From contig NZ_CAAJGL010000067.1 in NCBI RefSeq assembly GCF_900996225.1, positions 1 to 64,000 of the forward strand: 64,000 bases of DNA. The letters run 5' to 3'. The position numbers were made by a program, and so were the translations under genes. Positions 1 through 8,112 of this stretch are shown here, in pieces. Below the pieces are notes generated by a model that saw only the letters and a list, made by a program, of their open reading frames with translations, did no database searches and had not been told where the DNA came from. The DNA is from Paraburkholderia sp. BCC1884 (GTDB lineage Bacteria; Pseudomonadota; Gammaproteobacteria; Burkholderiales; Burkholderiaceae). Within the stretch, counting starts at the first letter, position 1, and each line of letters starts with the position of its first letter.

Positions 1-14
1 GTCGTGGGTTCCAT
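1..14 (-). CDS. 5' end of a gene running off the left edge
   Basis: An ATG on the minus strand at 14-12 is preceded by GGAG with six bases between them, which looks like a genuine start. Only four codons (Met-Glu-Pro-Thr) are inside the window, so the product cannot be named. The 15-216 stretch that follows has no other gene; it has an AT-rich patch around 150-180 that could hold a promoter for this gene. Confidence 0.35.
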
Positions 15-216
15 CTGGTTCTCCTTGACGGCAGGACTGCCGAACCCGCAATGTGACACGTTCCGGAGCGCGAGGCCGCGGCACCGGGCGGACCGTTAAG
101 GCGGGAGGCGACCATTCCATCTAAATAGCCGTCACATACATTTGGGTGCTAATTTATATTATGTAAAATTATGAATTTCCCAAACCCGCATTGAAGCTTC
201 CCCATCAACGCATCTC

Positions 217-648
217 CTATCCCGGTCGCAGCAAACTCAATGTCCGGGAATCAGCCTCCCCGTTGAAGTATTTACCCAGCGCTTCGACAAAGACCCCCTT
301 GCCGCCCTCAGCGCGCGCGAAAAGGCTCATCGACGAGTGGAACTTCAGGTCATCGGGATATCCGAAAATTTCCTCAATCGAGCGCCCCTGCACGGCGTTG
401 ACCAGCCGCGTCGTTTCATACAGGCGCAGCCCCAGCAGTGGATGCCGCAAATACGCCTCGGCTTCCTGCAACGAACAAATCGCGAAACGCCGAGCCATCG
501 CACTCGTCCCTAAACCTCGGATCTGCGGAAACACGAACCACATCCAATGACTGCGTTTATCGCCAGCCGCCAGTTCGTCACACACCTTCGCGTACACGGG
601 ATTCTGGGCGTCTACAAAGCGCTGAAGATCATAACGATCGTCCATCAT
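217..648 (-). CDS. DUF1810 family protein
   Basis: About 143 residues, the usual length for this small cytoplasmic family of unknown function. The N-terminus (DDRYDLQRFVDAQ) and the HWMWFVFPQIRGLG block near residue 40 are characteristic of DUF1810. An open frame continues upstream of the chosen start, but AAGGAG lies just before two adjacent ATG codons at 648 and 645; the second is better spaced, so the true start could be 645. It stands alone, divergent from the membrane protein at 796. The family is clear, the function is not known. Confidence 0.85.
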   Translation of the reverse strand: MMDDRYDLQRFVDAQNPVYAKVCDELAAGDKRSHWMWFVFPQIRGLGTSAMARRFAICSLQEAEAYLRHPLLGLRLYETTRLVNAVQGRSIEEIFGYPDDLKFHSSMSLFARAEGGKGVFVEALGKYFNGEADSRTLSLLRPG

Positions 649-795
649 GAACTCCTTTTTCAGCCGTCCGATCAACCAGCCATCACGGGCAGTCAGCGGC
701 ACAAAAAATGCTCCAGTGTTGACGTTCCAACCGCGCACGGCGTCGCCGTCGCGCCAGAAGCGCGCAACATGCCGGCAAGGTGATGGAGGCTCTCG

Positions 796-1731
796 ATGAA
801 CTATACAAAATATCCCGTGGACTACACGCAGCCAGGAAACGATCCGGCGACGCTCGTGCATCAGCACGAGGGCGTGGTGTCGTGGGGCGCGGTGTTTGCT
901 GGCGGCGTCGGTGCAGCAGCGTTCGCGTTGATTCTGCTCACGTTGGGCACGGGTCTCGGCTTGACGTCGATCTCGCCTTGGTCGTCAGCGGCGTCGAATG
1001 CGAAGGCGTTCGGCTTTGCCGCCGTGTTATGGGTTTGCGTGACTTCGATTCTGACGTCGGGCCTCGGGGGCTATCTCGCCGGGCGGCTACGTCGTTACTG
1101 GCTGGGAGTCGACGGCGACGAAGTCCATTTCCGCGATACGGCTCACGGCTTCCTCAGCTGGGCCGTGGCCACGCTTCTGACGGCCGCGATCCTGACGTCG
1201 GCGCTAACGGGCATCGTGCGTACCGGCGCGCAGGCCGCCGCAACAGCGGCGGCAACGGGCGGCACCGTCACGATGGAGTCGATGCAGCGCGGCAATCCCA
1301 TGGCCGCAATGAACACGTGGCCGCTCGGCTATTTCGTCGACTCCCTATTCCGCATGCCTGCAGGCGCGCAAAGCGCGACACCCCCAGCGACGACCGGTAG
1401 TAGCGAGATGCCACGCGCCGAAACCGCGCGCATCTTCCTCAACAGCCTGGCCACGGGCGATCAGTTGTCGCCGGAAGATACCGCCTATCTCAGCCAGCTG
1501 GTCGCACAGCGCACCGGACTTGCACCGCAAGCTGCGCAGGCGCGCGTGCTGACCACTTATACGCGTCTATTGCAGAAAGTCTCGGCACTCGACGCCGCCG
1601 CCAAAGATGCCGCCGAGAAAGCACGCAGAATCGCGATCGGCGCTTCACTGTGGCTGTTCGTTTCGCTTCTGATGGGCGCGTTCTCCGCAACCCTGATGGC
1701 CACCTATGGCGGCCGGGTACGGCAGCTCTGA
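796..1731 (+). CDS. multi-pass membrane protein, function unknown
   Basis: A 311-residue protein with hydrophobic segments near residues 30-55, 73-95, 118-145 and 280-305, so an inner-membrane protein. The middle part (about 150-275) is soluble and rich in Ala and Gln. GGAGG sits six bases before the ATG. It resembles proteins loosely named PhnA-like in proteobacterial genomes, but nothing ties it to phosphonate use. The 24-codon membrane peptide at 1767 follows after a short gap and may be co-transcribed. Which side the loops face is not clear. Confidence 0.7.
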   Translation: MNYTKYPVDYTQPGNDPATLVHQHEGVVSWGAVFAGGVGAAAFALILLTLGTGLGLTSISPWSSAASNAKAFGFAAVLWVCVTSILTSGLGGYLAGRLRRYWLGVDGDEVHFRDTAHGFLSWAVATLLTAAILTSALTGIVRTGAQAAATAAATGGTVTMESMQRGNPMAAMNTWPLGYFVDSLFRMPAGAQSATPPATTGSSEMPRAETARIFLNSLATGDQLSPEDTAYLSQLVAQRTGLAPQAAQARVLTTYTRLLQKVSALDAAAKDAAEKARRIAIGASLWLFVSLLMGAFSATLMATYGGRVRQL

Positions 1732-1766
1732 TCTGTGCATCCCCTCACTTTTCGAAGGAGCTTTCC

Positions 1767-1841
1767 ATGCGTTCGATTCTTCTTTATATGATCGGCGTGC
1801 CGATCCCCATCATCATCCTGATTGCTCTGTTCTGGCATTAG
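1767..1841 (+). CDS. 24-residue membrane peptide
   Basis: A very small gene with a strong ribosome site (AAGGAG, six bases before the ATG) and a product that is almost wholly hydrophobic apart from an N-terminal Arg and a C-terminal His. It contains a Pro-Ile-Pro-Ile-Ile-Ile-Leu core able to span the membrane once. It follows the membrane protein at 796 by 35 bases. Peptides of this kind are common in Burkholderia-group genomes, though the role is unknown. The ribosome site and composition favour a real gene over chance. Confidence 0.6.
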   Translation: MRSILLYMIGVPIPIIILIALFWH

Positions 1842-1887
1842 GCGACGCAGACGTCATGGCAAAAACCAGCCAGAGCGGGCAAACGAA

Positions 1888-3948
1888 TCACAAGTCCAGC
1901 ACCAGCCCGGCCCCGCCCTCCTCGACAACCGGGTGCGCCATGCAAACCAGCGCTGCGCCCGGTTCGATATCGGCTTCTACCTGGCCGTCGTAACAGACAC
2001 GGCCGGACAATAGACGCGTCGAACACGTGCCACAAATTCCCGAGCGGCAATTCGAAGCCGCTTCGACGCCATGCGCTTCGGCAAACTCGAGCAGATTGCC
2101 GTCGCCCGGCTTCCACTCGACGGTACGCCTGGAACGCGAGAACGTAACCGGCACGCCGACGACGTCCTTCGCCGATGCTTCTTCTTCCAGCGCCTTGGGA
2201 CGCGCAGTGCGCTTTACGCTTGCCGGGCCGAACGCTTCGAAACGAATACGCTCATCCGCGACGTTCAATCCACGCAGACCTTCGTACATGGATTGCATGA
2301 ACGCGCCGGGACCACACAGGTAGAAATCGTAATCGTCGAATGGAAGCGCGCGTTTCAGCGCTTCGATAGTCACCCGTCCGGGCGACACGCCATCGCTCAC
2401 TACCTCTGCTGCACTATTGAAGAAATGCAGACCTACTGCGGGATATTGCGAGGCAAGCTCCTTCAATTGCGTCCGAAACGGTCGCTCGTGTTCGCCACGC
2501 GCGCCGTGAAAAAAGAACAGCCGCTTGTTGTCCTTACCGGTCTCGCCAGCTGCATTCACTGCGTGATGCAACATCGCCAGCATCGGCGTAATGCCGATAC
2601 CCGCCGAAATGAACACCACCGCACGCTGACTCTCTTCGTCATAAGTGAATGTGCCGCGCGGCGTCATCGCTTCGATCTGCGCGCCTTCCGCGAGATGGTC
2701 GTGCAGCCAGTTCGAGGCAACCCCTTCGCGCTTCACGCTGATCCGGTAGCGCCGCGCATCGTGCGAATCGGAGAGCGTATAGGTCCGCATCAGCGGTGCA
2801 TCGGTGAGCGAAACCGGAACGCGGATCGGCAGGAACTGTCCGGCTTTGAATAGGGGCAACGCCTGGCCATCGGCCGATTCGAAATAGAACGAGCGAATCG
2901 AAGACGTCTCCTCGACGACTTGCACCACTTTCATCTTTTGCCACGCAGACACGGCGGCGCTCTCAGCAGCAACGGGCGCCTTCTGATTCGCGAACTGCGG
3001 CGCAAGCTCGACCTCGGACCAACGGAACGGCAACACGCCCCGGCTACGCCGGACTTCCTGTACATGAAAGCGCACGAGCCGTTGCGCACCGTCGAATTCA
3101 GCGAGTTCGTCGCCCTCCCAAACGATTTCCGCTCGCGCAGCTAGATAGAGCAGATCGCCCGAGGCGAAATCGATGAACAACAACCCGGCGCGCGGGTCGT
3201 GGCTCAGGTTGCCGATCGTGTTGAAGAAACGATTGCCGCTATAGTCGGGCGTGGTCAGCGTGTTCGCATTGTCGATACGAACGAAACCCGGGGCGCCACC
3301 GCGATGCGAGACATCGACGCCACGCGCGAGTCCCGCTTCGTCCGCGAGATTGGCGCTCGCGATAAAGAACGTATCTGAACCGGCCAGCAAGCTACGGTCG
3401 GCGTCGCTGAGTTCCGTGGCGAGTTCCACGGGCGGTGCCGTCCAACCCGCCTCCCGCGCAATGAAACTCGGCGTACGGCTCTGGATGTATTTCGCGCAGT
3501 TCCCGAAACTCTGCCGCACTTCGAGGGTGATCGCACCCTCTTCCACCGACTGCACCACACCATTGATCCGGTTGCGCCGTCGGGTTTGCGATTGCAGTCC
3601 AAGACCGCCGATCATGGCGCCCTCTTCCCAACGTCCGGCCAGCGGATCGCCCGGCAACTCGCCGCCTGCTATACGAAGCGAGCGTGCATTCTGCGACGAC
3701 ACGAAACCGGGCGCCGCCGCCCGCACGGTCGCCCACGGCTGCCCTTGCGCGTCGACACCGCCGAACACCATGAACGGCAATTCGGCAAAAAACTGGCGAT
3801 GCTGGTCCGGCATGGACCGACGAATACCTCGCCGACCCGACGAATCCGCCTCGCTCGCGACGCCCGCGCGCAGTTGAACGGCCAATTCGCCGGCGTGGAA
3901 CGGTGACACATCGGCGCCCCACCCGTTCAATGGAATGAAACTGGACAT
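1888..3948 (-). CDS. PNPOx-like / ferredoxin reductase / 2Fe-2S ferredoxin fusion
   Basis: A 686-residue three-part redox protein. Residues 1 to about 310 resemble the pyridoxamine-phosphate-oxidase-like flavin-binding fold. Residues about 330-570 form a ferredoxin-NADP reductase module with the FAD motif RTYTLSD and the nucleotide motif SAGIGITPML. The last 90 residues are a plant-type ferredoxin with Cys ligands in CRSGICGTC and a fourth Cys in ALVCMAHP. It should move electrons from NAD(P)H through FAD to the iron-sulfur cluster; the substrate is unknown. GGAG precedes ATG 3948; a GTG at 3954 is less well placed. The glutathione transferase gene lies 46 bases upstream on the same strand, so the two probably form an operon. 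Confidence 0.85.
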   Translation of the reverse strand: MSSFIPLNGWGADVSPFHAGELAVQLRAGVASEADSSGRRGIRRSMPDQHRQFFAELPFMVFGGVDAQGQPWATVRAAAPGFVSSQNARSLRIAGGELPGDPLAGRWEEGAMIGGLGLQSQTRRRNRINGVVQSVEEGAITLEVRQSFGNCAKYIQSRTPSFIAREAGWTAPPVELATELSDADRSLLAGSDTFFIASANLADEAGLARGVDVSHRGGAPGFVRIDNANTLTTPDYSGNRFFNTIGNLSHDPRAGLLFIDFASGDLLYLAARAEIVWEGDELAEFDGAQRLVRFHVQEVRRSRGVLPFRWSEVELAPQFANQKAPVAAESAAVSAWQKMKVVQVVEETSSIRSFYFESADGQALPLFKAGQFLPIRVPVSLTDAPLMRTYTLSDSHDARRYRISVKREGVASNWLHDHLAEGAQIEAMTPRGTFTYDEESQRAVVFISAGIGITPMLAMLHHAVNAAGETGKDNKRLFFFHGARGEHERPFRTQLKELASQYPAVGLHFFNSAAEVVSDGVSPGRVTIEALKRALPFDDYDFYLCGPGAFMQSMYEGLRGLNVADERIRFEAFGPASVKRTARPKALEEEASAKDVVGVPVTFSRSRRTVEWKPGDGNLLEFAEAHGVEAASNCRSGICGTCSTRLLSGRVCYDGQVEADIEPGAALVCMAHPVVEEGGAGLVLDL

Positions 3949-3994
3949 GATCACACTCCGGCATCGTAAGAATCTGGCGGTGTCGCCGGCTCAC

Positions 3995-4636
3995 TCAAGC
4001 AGCGAGCAGCCCCACTTTGGTCGTCGGCATGGCGACGAAACGCGGCAATGCCTCGACACGGCGCAGCCAGGCACGAATGTTCGGATACGGGTCGAGCGAC
4101 ACGCCGCCTTCCGGCGCGTGAGCAATGTAGGTATGCGCCGCGACGTCGGCGATCGTCACGTGTTGTCCCGCGGCGAAAGGCTTGTCGGCCAGTTCCTGTT
4201 CGATCAGGCCGAACAGTTTGACCGCGATGCTTTTGGCTGTCTCATGGTTGAGCGGCGCGCCGAACGCGGTCACGAGCCGCGCCGCACATGGGCCGTACGC
4301 AATCTGCCCGGCAGCCAGCGAGAGCCAGCGTTGCACCGCAGCCGCGCCGAGCGGATCCTCCGGCAGCCAGGACGCGTCGCCGTAACGCTTGGCCAGATAG
4401 ACCAGAATCGCATTCGAATCGGTCAGCGTGATTTCGCCGTCCTGGATCGTCGGCACCTGTCCGAACGGATTGAGCGCCAGATAGTCGGGCTTGCGATTGT
4501 CGCCCGCCTGCATATTCAGTTCGACCACTTCGAACGGCAAATCGAGCAGCGTCAGAAAGAGCTTCACACGATGACCGTGTCCGGACAGCGAGGTGGTGAA
4601 CAGGCGGATTGGTTGGTCAGGTTTGGCAGCAGGCAT
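3995..4636 (-). CDS. glutathione S-transferase
   Basis: A 213-residue cytosolic GST. The N-terminal thioredoxin-like domain has the Ser-containing RLFTTSLSGHGHRVK start, the cis-Pro segment NPFGQVPTIQDGE and the glutathione-contacting DSNAILVYLAKRYG. The C-terminal half is the all-helical domain. The start at 4636 has GGAG six bases upstream; the frame is open further upstream but without a ribosome site. It is divergent from the LysR gene at 4745, its likely regulator, and lies upstream of the redox fusion protein, which suggests a joint detoxification role. The substrate cannot be told from sequence. Confidence 0.88.
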   Translation of the reverse strand: MPAAKPDQPIRLFTTSLSGHGHRVKLFLTLLDLPFEVVELNMQAGDNRKPDYLALNPFGQVPTIQDGEITLTDSNAILVYLAKRYGDASWLPEDPLGAAAVQRWLSLAAGQIAYGPCAARLVTAFGAPLNHETAKSIAVKLFGLIEQELADKPFAAGQHVTIADVAAHTYIAHAPEGGVSLDPYPNIRAWLRRVEALPRFVAMPTTKVGLLAA

Positions 4637-4670
4637 CACACGCTCCAGAGAAGGAAGGATTGGAGTGAGC

Positions 4671-4707
4671 ATAATCCGTACGGGGTAGGCGGCAGAAGCC
4701 GGATAAT
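4671..4707. promoter_or_regulatory. imperfect inverted repeat between GST and LysR genes
   Basis: ATAATCCG at 4671-4678 is mirrored by CGGATAAT at 4700-4707 with one mismatch, in the short space between the divergent glutathione transferase and LysR genes. A LysR regulator commonly binds such a shared promoter. The spacing is wider than a classic T-N11-A box, so this is only a candidate. Confidence 0.3.
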
Positions 4708-4744
4708 GCGGGAAACACAATCAATCGAAGATGGACAATCGACC

Positions 4745-5653
4745 ATGGCCGATGTACGCGACGTAAATCTGAATCGCCTGACAATCTTCGTCGCAGTGGT
4801 CGACGCGGGCTCGCTGACCGCTGCGGCAGCCCGCCTGGGGCTCGCCAAAACCATGGTCAGCACGCACATGCAACGACTCGAAGCCGAAGTGGGCGCCAGT
4901 CTGCTGGTGCGCACCACCCGCCGCCTCGGCGTGACGGAAGCGGGACGGGCGTTCTACGAGGCAAGCGTGAAGATCCTGCACGCCACCGAAGAAGCGTTGG
5001 CGGCAATCGGCGGCGAGACCTCACCGGTGCGTGGCACACTGCGCGTCAGTTCCCCGAACGACTACGGCTCACTCGTGGTCGCACCCGCGCTGGTGGAATT
5101 GCGTCGCAGCCATCCGCAACTGAGCATCGAACTGTTGTGCAGCGACAATTACGTGGATCTGATCGCCGAGCATATCGACGTGGCGATCCGCCTCGGCCGG
5201 CTGGCGGATTCCAACCATCGGGCGGTCAAGCTCGGCAGCTTCGTCAGGTGGCTCGTCGCCAGCCGGGAATTTATCGACATCTGGGGCGAACCGCAAACAC
5301 CCGCGGAATTGTCGGCCATGCCCTTTTGCGCCATGTCGGTCCTGCCCCACCCGCTGACACTCGAATTGCGCCACCAGAATGGCGACGAAGAAAGCGTGCG
5401 CTGCGAAAACGCGTTCCAGGTGAATGTCGCCGACGCATGCCGGGCAGCCACGCTGGCGGGCGGCGGCTTCGGCCTGCTGACCGAGTTCTCCATCGGCGGC
5501 GATGTCGCTGCTGGCCGACTGATCCGTCTGCTGCCCGATTGGGCGACCGAACCCGCGAGCATTCAGGCAGTTTTCCCGCCCACCAATCATCCTCCGGCGA
5601 AAGTGCGGGCGCTGATCGAGACGTTAAAAAAGCAACTCGCGCACGCGTCCTGA
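4745..5653 (+). CDS. LysR-family transcriptional regulator
   Basis: A 302-residue LysR protein. The N-terminal winged helix-turn-helix covers about residues 5-65 (LTIFVAVVDAGSLTAAAARL, then MVSTHMQRLEAEVGASLLVR), and the rest is a periplasmic-binding-like effector domain. The start at 4745 fits the normal N-terminus of the family; no strong ribosome site is seen, and an upstream in-frame ATG at 4706 would add 13 residues. It is divergent from the GST/redox-fusion operon, which it probably controls. The effector is unknown. Confidence 0.85.
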   Translation: MADVRDVNLNRLTIFVAVVDAGSLTAAAARLGLAKTMVSTHMQRLEAEVGASLLVRTTRRLGVTEAGRAFYEASVKILHATEEALAAIGGETSPVRGTLRVSSPNDYGSLVVAPALVELRRSHPQLSIELLCSDNYVDLIAEHIDVAIRLGRLADSNHRAVKLGSFVRWLVASREFIDIWGEPQTPAELSAMPFCAMSVLPHPLTLELRHQNGDEESVRCENAFQVNVADACRAATLAGGGFGLLTEFSIGGDVAAGRLIRLLPDWATEPASIQAVFPPTNHPPAKVRALIETLKKQLAHAS

Positions 5654-5699
5654 GGAGCCGGCGGAGTCCGTCGAAACGGCACTCTGCCTTGAACTCGCG

Positions 5700-6848
5700 T
5701 CAGAACGAATGCCGCATGCCGATCCGCACATCGGTCTGCGTGTTCGAAGTGGACGGCGTGAAGCTATAGCCGATCACCGCGTTCACACCGTCGGACGCGC
5801 GCAGATAATCGCCGGAGACATAGACGTCCGTGCGTTTGGACAGCAGGTAATGCAGACCAAGCGAACCCTGATTCCAGTGATTGCCTTCGAAACTCGTGTG
5901 CTGGTATCCGCCGTATAGCATCAACGCGGGTGTGAAGGTGTAGGCGGCACCCGCCTCGTACACCTGCATATGCGAGGTCTCGCCGAGTCCCTTGATGGTC
6001 GTATAGGTGAAATCGCCGGTCAGCATCACCTTGCCGATCGTGTAGGCCGCGCCGACCGCGAAGGCCCCTTGCTTGTCGACCGGGAACGACGAAGAACTGT
6101 ACAGGTCGGTGATCGCGCCTGTAGCCGGATCGACGGAAATGGTCGGCTTGCCGAGGAAGGTGGTGGTGCCGATCATCGCATACGGGTCGAATGCGTAAAT
6201 GCCGTTCGGGTCGTTCAATTGTGTGTAGGCCGCGCCCATGTTGAATGCACCGCGTTCATAACGCGCGCCCGCACTCCATGCGCTGTTCTGGTGGAAGTTG
6301 CCGGCCGTATTGCCGAACGAATACATGCCGCCGAAAGAAAAGCCGGAGAAGTCGTTCGAGAGAAACTTGACGGAGTTCGGCAGCCGGTCGCCATTCATCC
6401 GGTCAAAGTCCCCCTGATGGATGGCATAACCGCTGGCCCACGCGGAAATGTTATACAGGTAGACAAACTCTTCGGTCACGTCGAGCTGATTACCCAACGA
6501 CAACGTGCCCCAGCTATTTTTCAGGCCGACATAAGCCTGACGTCCAAATTCCGCCCCGCCGAAAGCATATTTGCCATTGCCTAAGTGAAAGCCCGATTCG
6601 AGTACGAAAACCGTCTGCAAACCGCCGCCGAGATCTTCAACGCCTTTGAATCCAATCCGGTTACCGTATGAAATGCCGTCGTCGAATTTGAACTGGTGGG
6701 CCCCGCCCGCGTTGTTCACATAGGTAATGCCGGCGTCGAGAATACCGTATAGCGTCACGCTGCTTTGCGCGTGAACCAGAGTCGGCGCGCATGCGGCGCC
6801 AGCTGCGAGTGCGAGTCCTGAAAGACGGAAGGCATTGCTTTTATTCAT
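5700..6848 (-). CDS. Gram-negative porin (OmpC-like, Burkholderia type)
   Basis: A 382-residue outer-membrane general porin. It has a Sec signal peptide with cleavage after VHA at about residue 27, and the mature start QSSVTLYGILDAG is typical of the trimeric 16-strand porins of betaproteobacteria. Alternating beta-strand segments run through to a C-terminal Phe (RIGMRHSF), the mark for outer-membrane insertion. GGGGAG precedes the ATG. It forms a diffusion channel for small hydrophilic solutes. It is convergent with the LysR gene and next to the choline sulfate locus; whether it serves betaine uptake is unknown. Confidence 0.92.
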   Translation of the reverse strand: MNKSNAFRLSGLALAAGAACAPTLVHAQSSVTLYGILDAGITYVNNAGGAHQFKFDDGISYGNRIGFKGVEDLGGGLQTVFVLESGFHLGNGKYAFGGAEFGRQAYVGLKNSWGTLSLGNQLDVTEEFVYLYNISAWASGYAIHQGDFDRMNGDRLPNSVKFLSNDFSGFSFGGMYSFGNTAGNFHQNSAWSAGARYERGAFNMGAAYTQLNDPNGIYAFDPYAMIGTTTFLGKPTISVDPATGAITDLYSSSSFPVDKQGAFAVGAAYTIGKVMLTGDFTYTTIKGLGETSHMQVYEAGAAYTFTPALMLYGGYQHTSFEGNHWNQGSLGLHYLLSKRTDVYVSGDYLRASDGVNAVIGYSFTPSTSNTQTDVRIGMRHSF

Positions 6849-6911
6849 TTGCTTCTCCCCTGCTCTTTGCCTGCTTATTTCGATGGATAAAGCGCTCCCC
6901 GCCGCGCGCGA

Positions 6912-7118
6912 TCAGGCAACGCGCAGCACTTCACGCATGACGGGCAATTCGGAACCGGCTGAGACTGATTGAGTCGGATCGAAGCTGACAGCGGTGCCTA
7001 TGGTGACTTTGCACACCTCGATCGACGGATCAAGAATACGGGTCCAGATAATCGATGAGTCGAGCGGATACGACACGAATCTGCCGCATAGCGACCTCGC
7101 GATAAAGCATCGCTGCGC
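6912..7118 (-). other. possible remnant of a lost gene's 3' end
   Basis: Read on the minus strand this intergenic stretch stays open for almost 70 codons, with no good start, and stops at 6914-6912. The last part (VTIGTAVSFDPTQSVS, then ELPVMREVLRVA) reads like the end of a real protein and weakly recalls the C-terminal TOBE region of ABC ATPases. It could be the tail of a deleted gene downstream of the binding protein at 7119. This is a guess from reading; no start or ribosome site is present. Confidence 0.2.
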
Positions 7119-8072
7119 TTACTTCACCCCAAGTGCCGCTTGCACGGCTTGCAACCCATTCGCACCGTTAGCGGTGTTCACGCCGTCGAGCCAGGTCTTC
7201 AATAATTCCGGGTGTTGCTTGAGTGCTTCAGTGGCTGCAACATCGACACCGGTTTTCTTCTCCAGTACTTCGGTAATCACGCCGTTTTCCAGATCGACAT
7301 TGAAAGTGAGTTGCTTAAAGAGACGCCCGACATTCGGACACTGCTCGGCATACCCACTGCGCGCTACCGTGTTGACGGTCGCCCCGCCGTAATTCGGCCC
7401 GAAGTACTTGTCGCCGCCGTCGAGATAGGTCAGCTTGAACTTCGTGTTCATCAGATGCGGCTCCCACGCGAGAAACACAATCCACTTCTTCTCCCGTACC
7501 GCGCGCTCCACTTGTGTGAGCATGGCAGTCTCGCTCGACTCCACGAGCTTCCAGTTGCCGAGTCCGAACGCTTTGTCGTCCACCATCTTCCTGATGTTCT
7601 GATTCGCGGGCGCGCCGGGTTCAATGCCGTAGATCTTGCTATCGAACTTGTCCGCGTTCTTTGCGAGGTCCGCGAAGGAATGGATGCCCGCGGCCGCCAC
7701 GTAATCCGGCACGGCCAGCGTGAACTTGGCGTTGTTCAGATTCGGATGCACGACCTCGATCGACTTCTCCTCTTCGAACGGCTTGACGACTGGCGCTTGC
7801 GCCGGCATCCAGTTACCCAGAAACACGTCGAGCTGGCCTTTTTTCAGTCCCTGATAGGTGATCGGGACCGACAGGTTGGCCACGTTCTGCTTGTAGCCGA
7901 GCGCTTTTAACAGCACACCCGTCATGGCGTTGGTGGCGTCGATATCGCTCCAGCCCGGCCCCGCCATGTTGACCTGCGTGCAGGACTGCGGCTCGGCAGC
8001 CGTGGCGAAGGTGGCCGCCGAGCACAGCAGCGCCACGCCGGATATCGCCTGTTTGAAGAGCTTTTTCATCAT
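7119..8072 (-). CDS. choline/betaine ABC transporter substrate-binding protein
   Basis: A 317-residue periplasmic binding protein of the OpuAC/ChoX group with a signal peptide ending near AAEP (about residue 24). Aromatic residues in GWSDI, GNWMPA, VPDYVAA and LAWEPH match the three Trp and one Tyr that box the trimethylammonium group in choline-binding ChoX. It lies 40 bases downstream of choline-sulfatase on the same strand, so it probably delivers choline, choline sulfate or betaine. No permease or ATPase is next to it, so it would have to share one, for example ChoVW at 47.5-49.6 kb. Two ATG codons (8072, 8069) are possible starts. Confidence 0.85.
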   Translation of the reverse strand: MMKKLFKQAISGVALLCSAATFATAAEPQSCTQVNMAGPGWSDIDATNAMTGVLLKALGYKQNVANLSVPITYQGLKKGQLDVFLGNWMPAQAPVVKPFEEEKSIEVVHPNLNNAKFTLAVPDYVAAAGIHSFADLAKNADKFDSKIYGIEPGAPANQNIRKMVDDKAFGLGNWKLVESSETAMLTQVERAVREKKWIVFLAWEPHLMNTKFKLTYLDGGDKYFGPNYGGATVNTVARSGYAEQCPNVGRLFKQLTFNVDLENGVITEVLEKKTGVDVAATEALKQHPELLKTWLDGVNTANGANGLQAVQAALGVK

Positions 8073-8112
8073 ATCGGCTACCTGTCGTGAGTAAAGAAAC
8101 AGCAGTGGGGAA

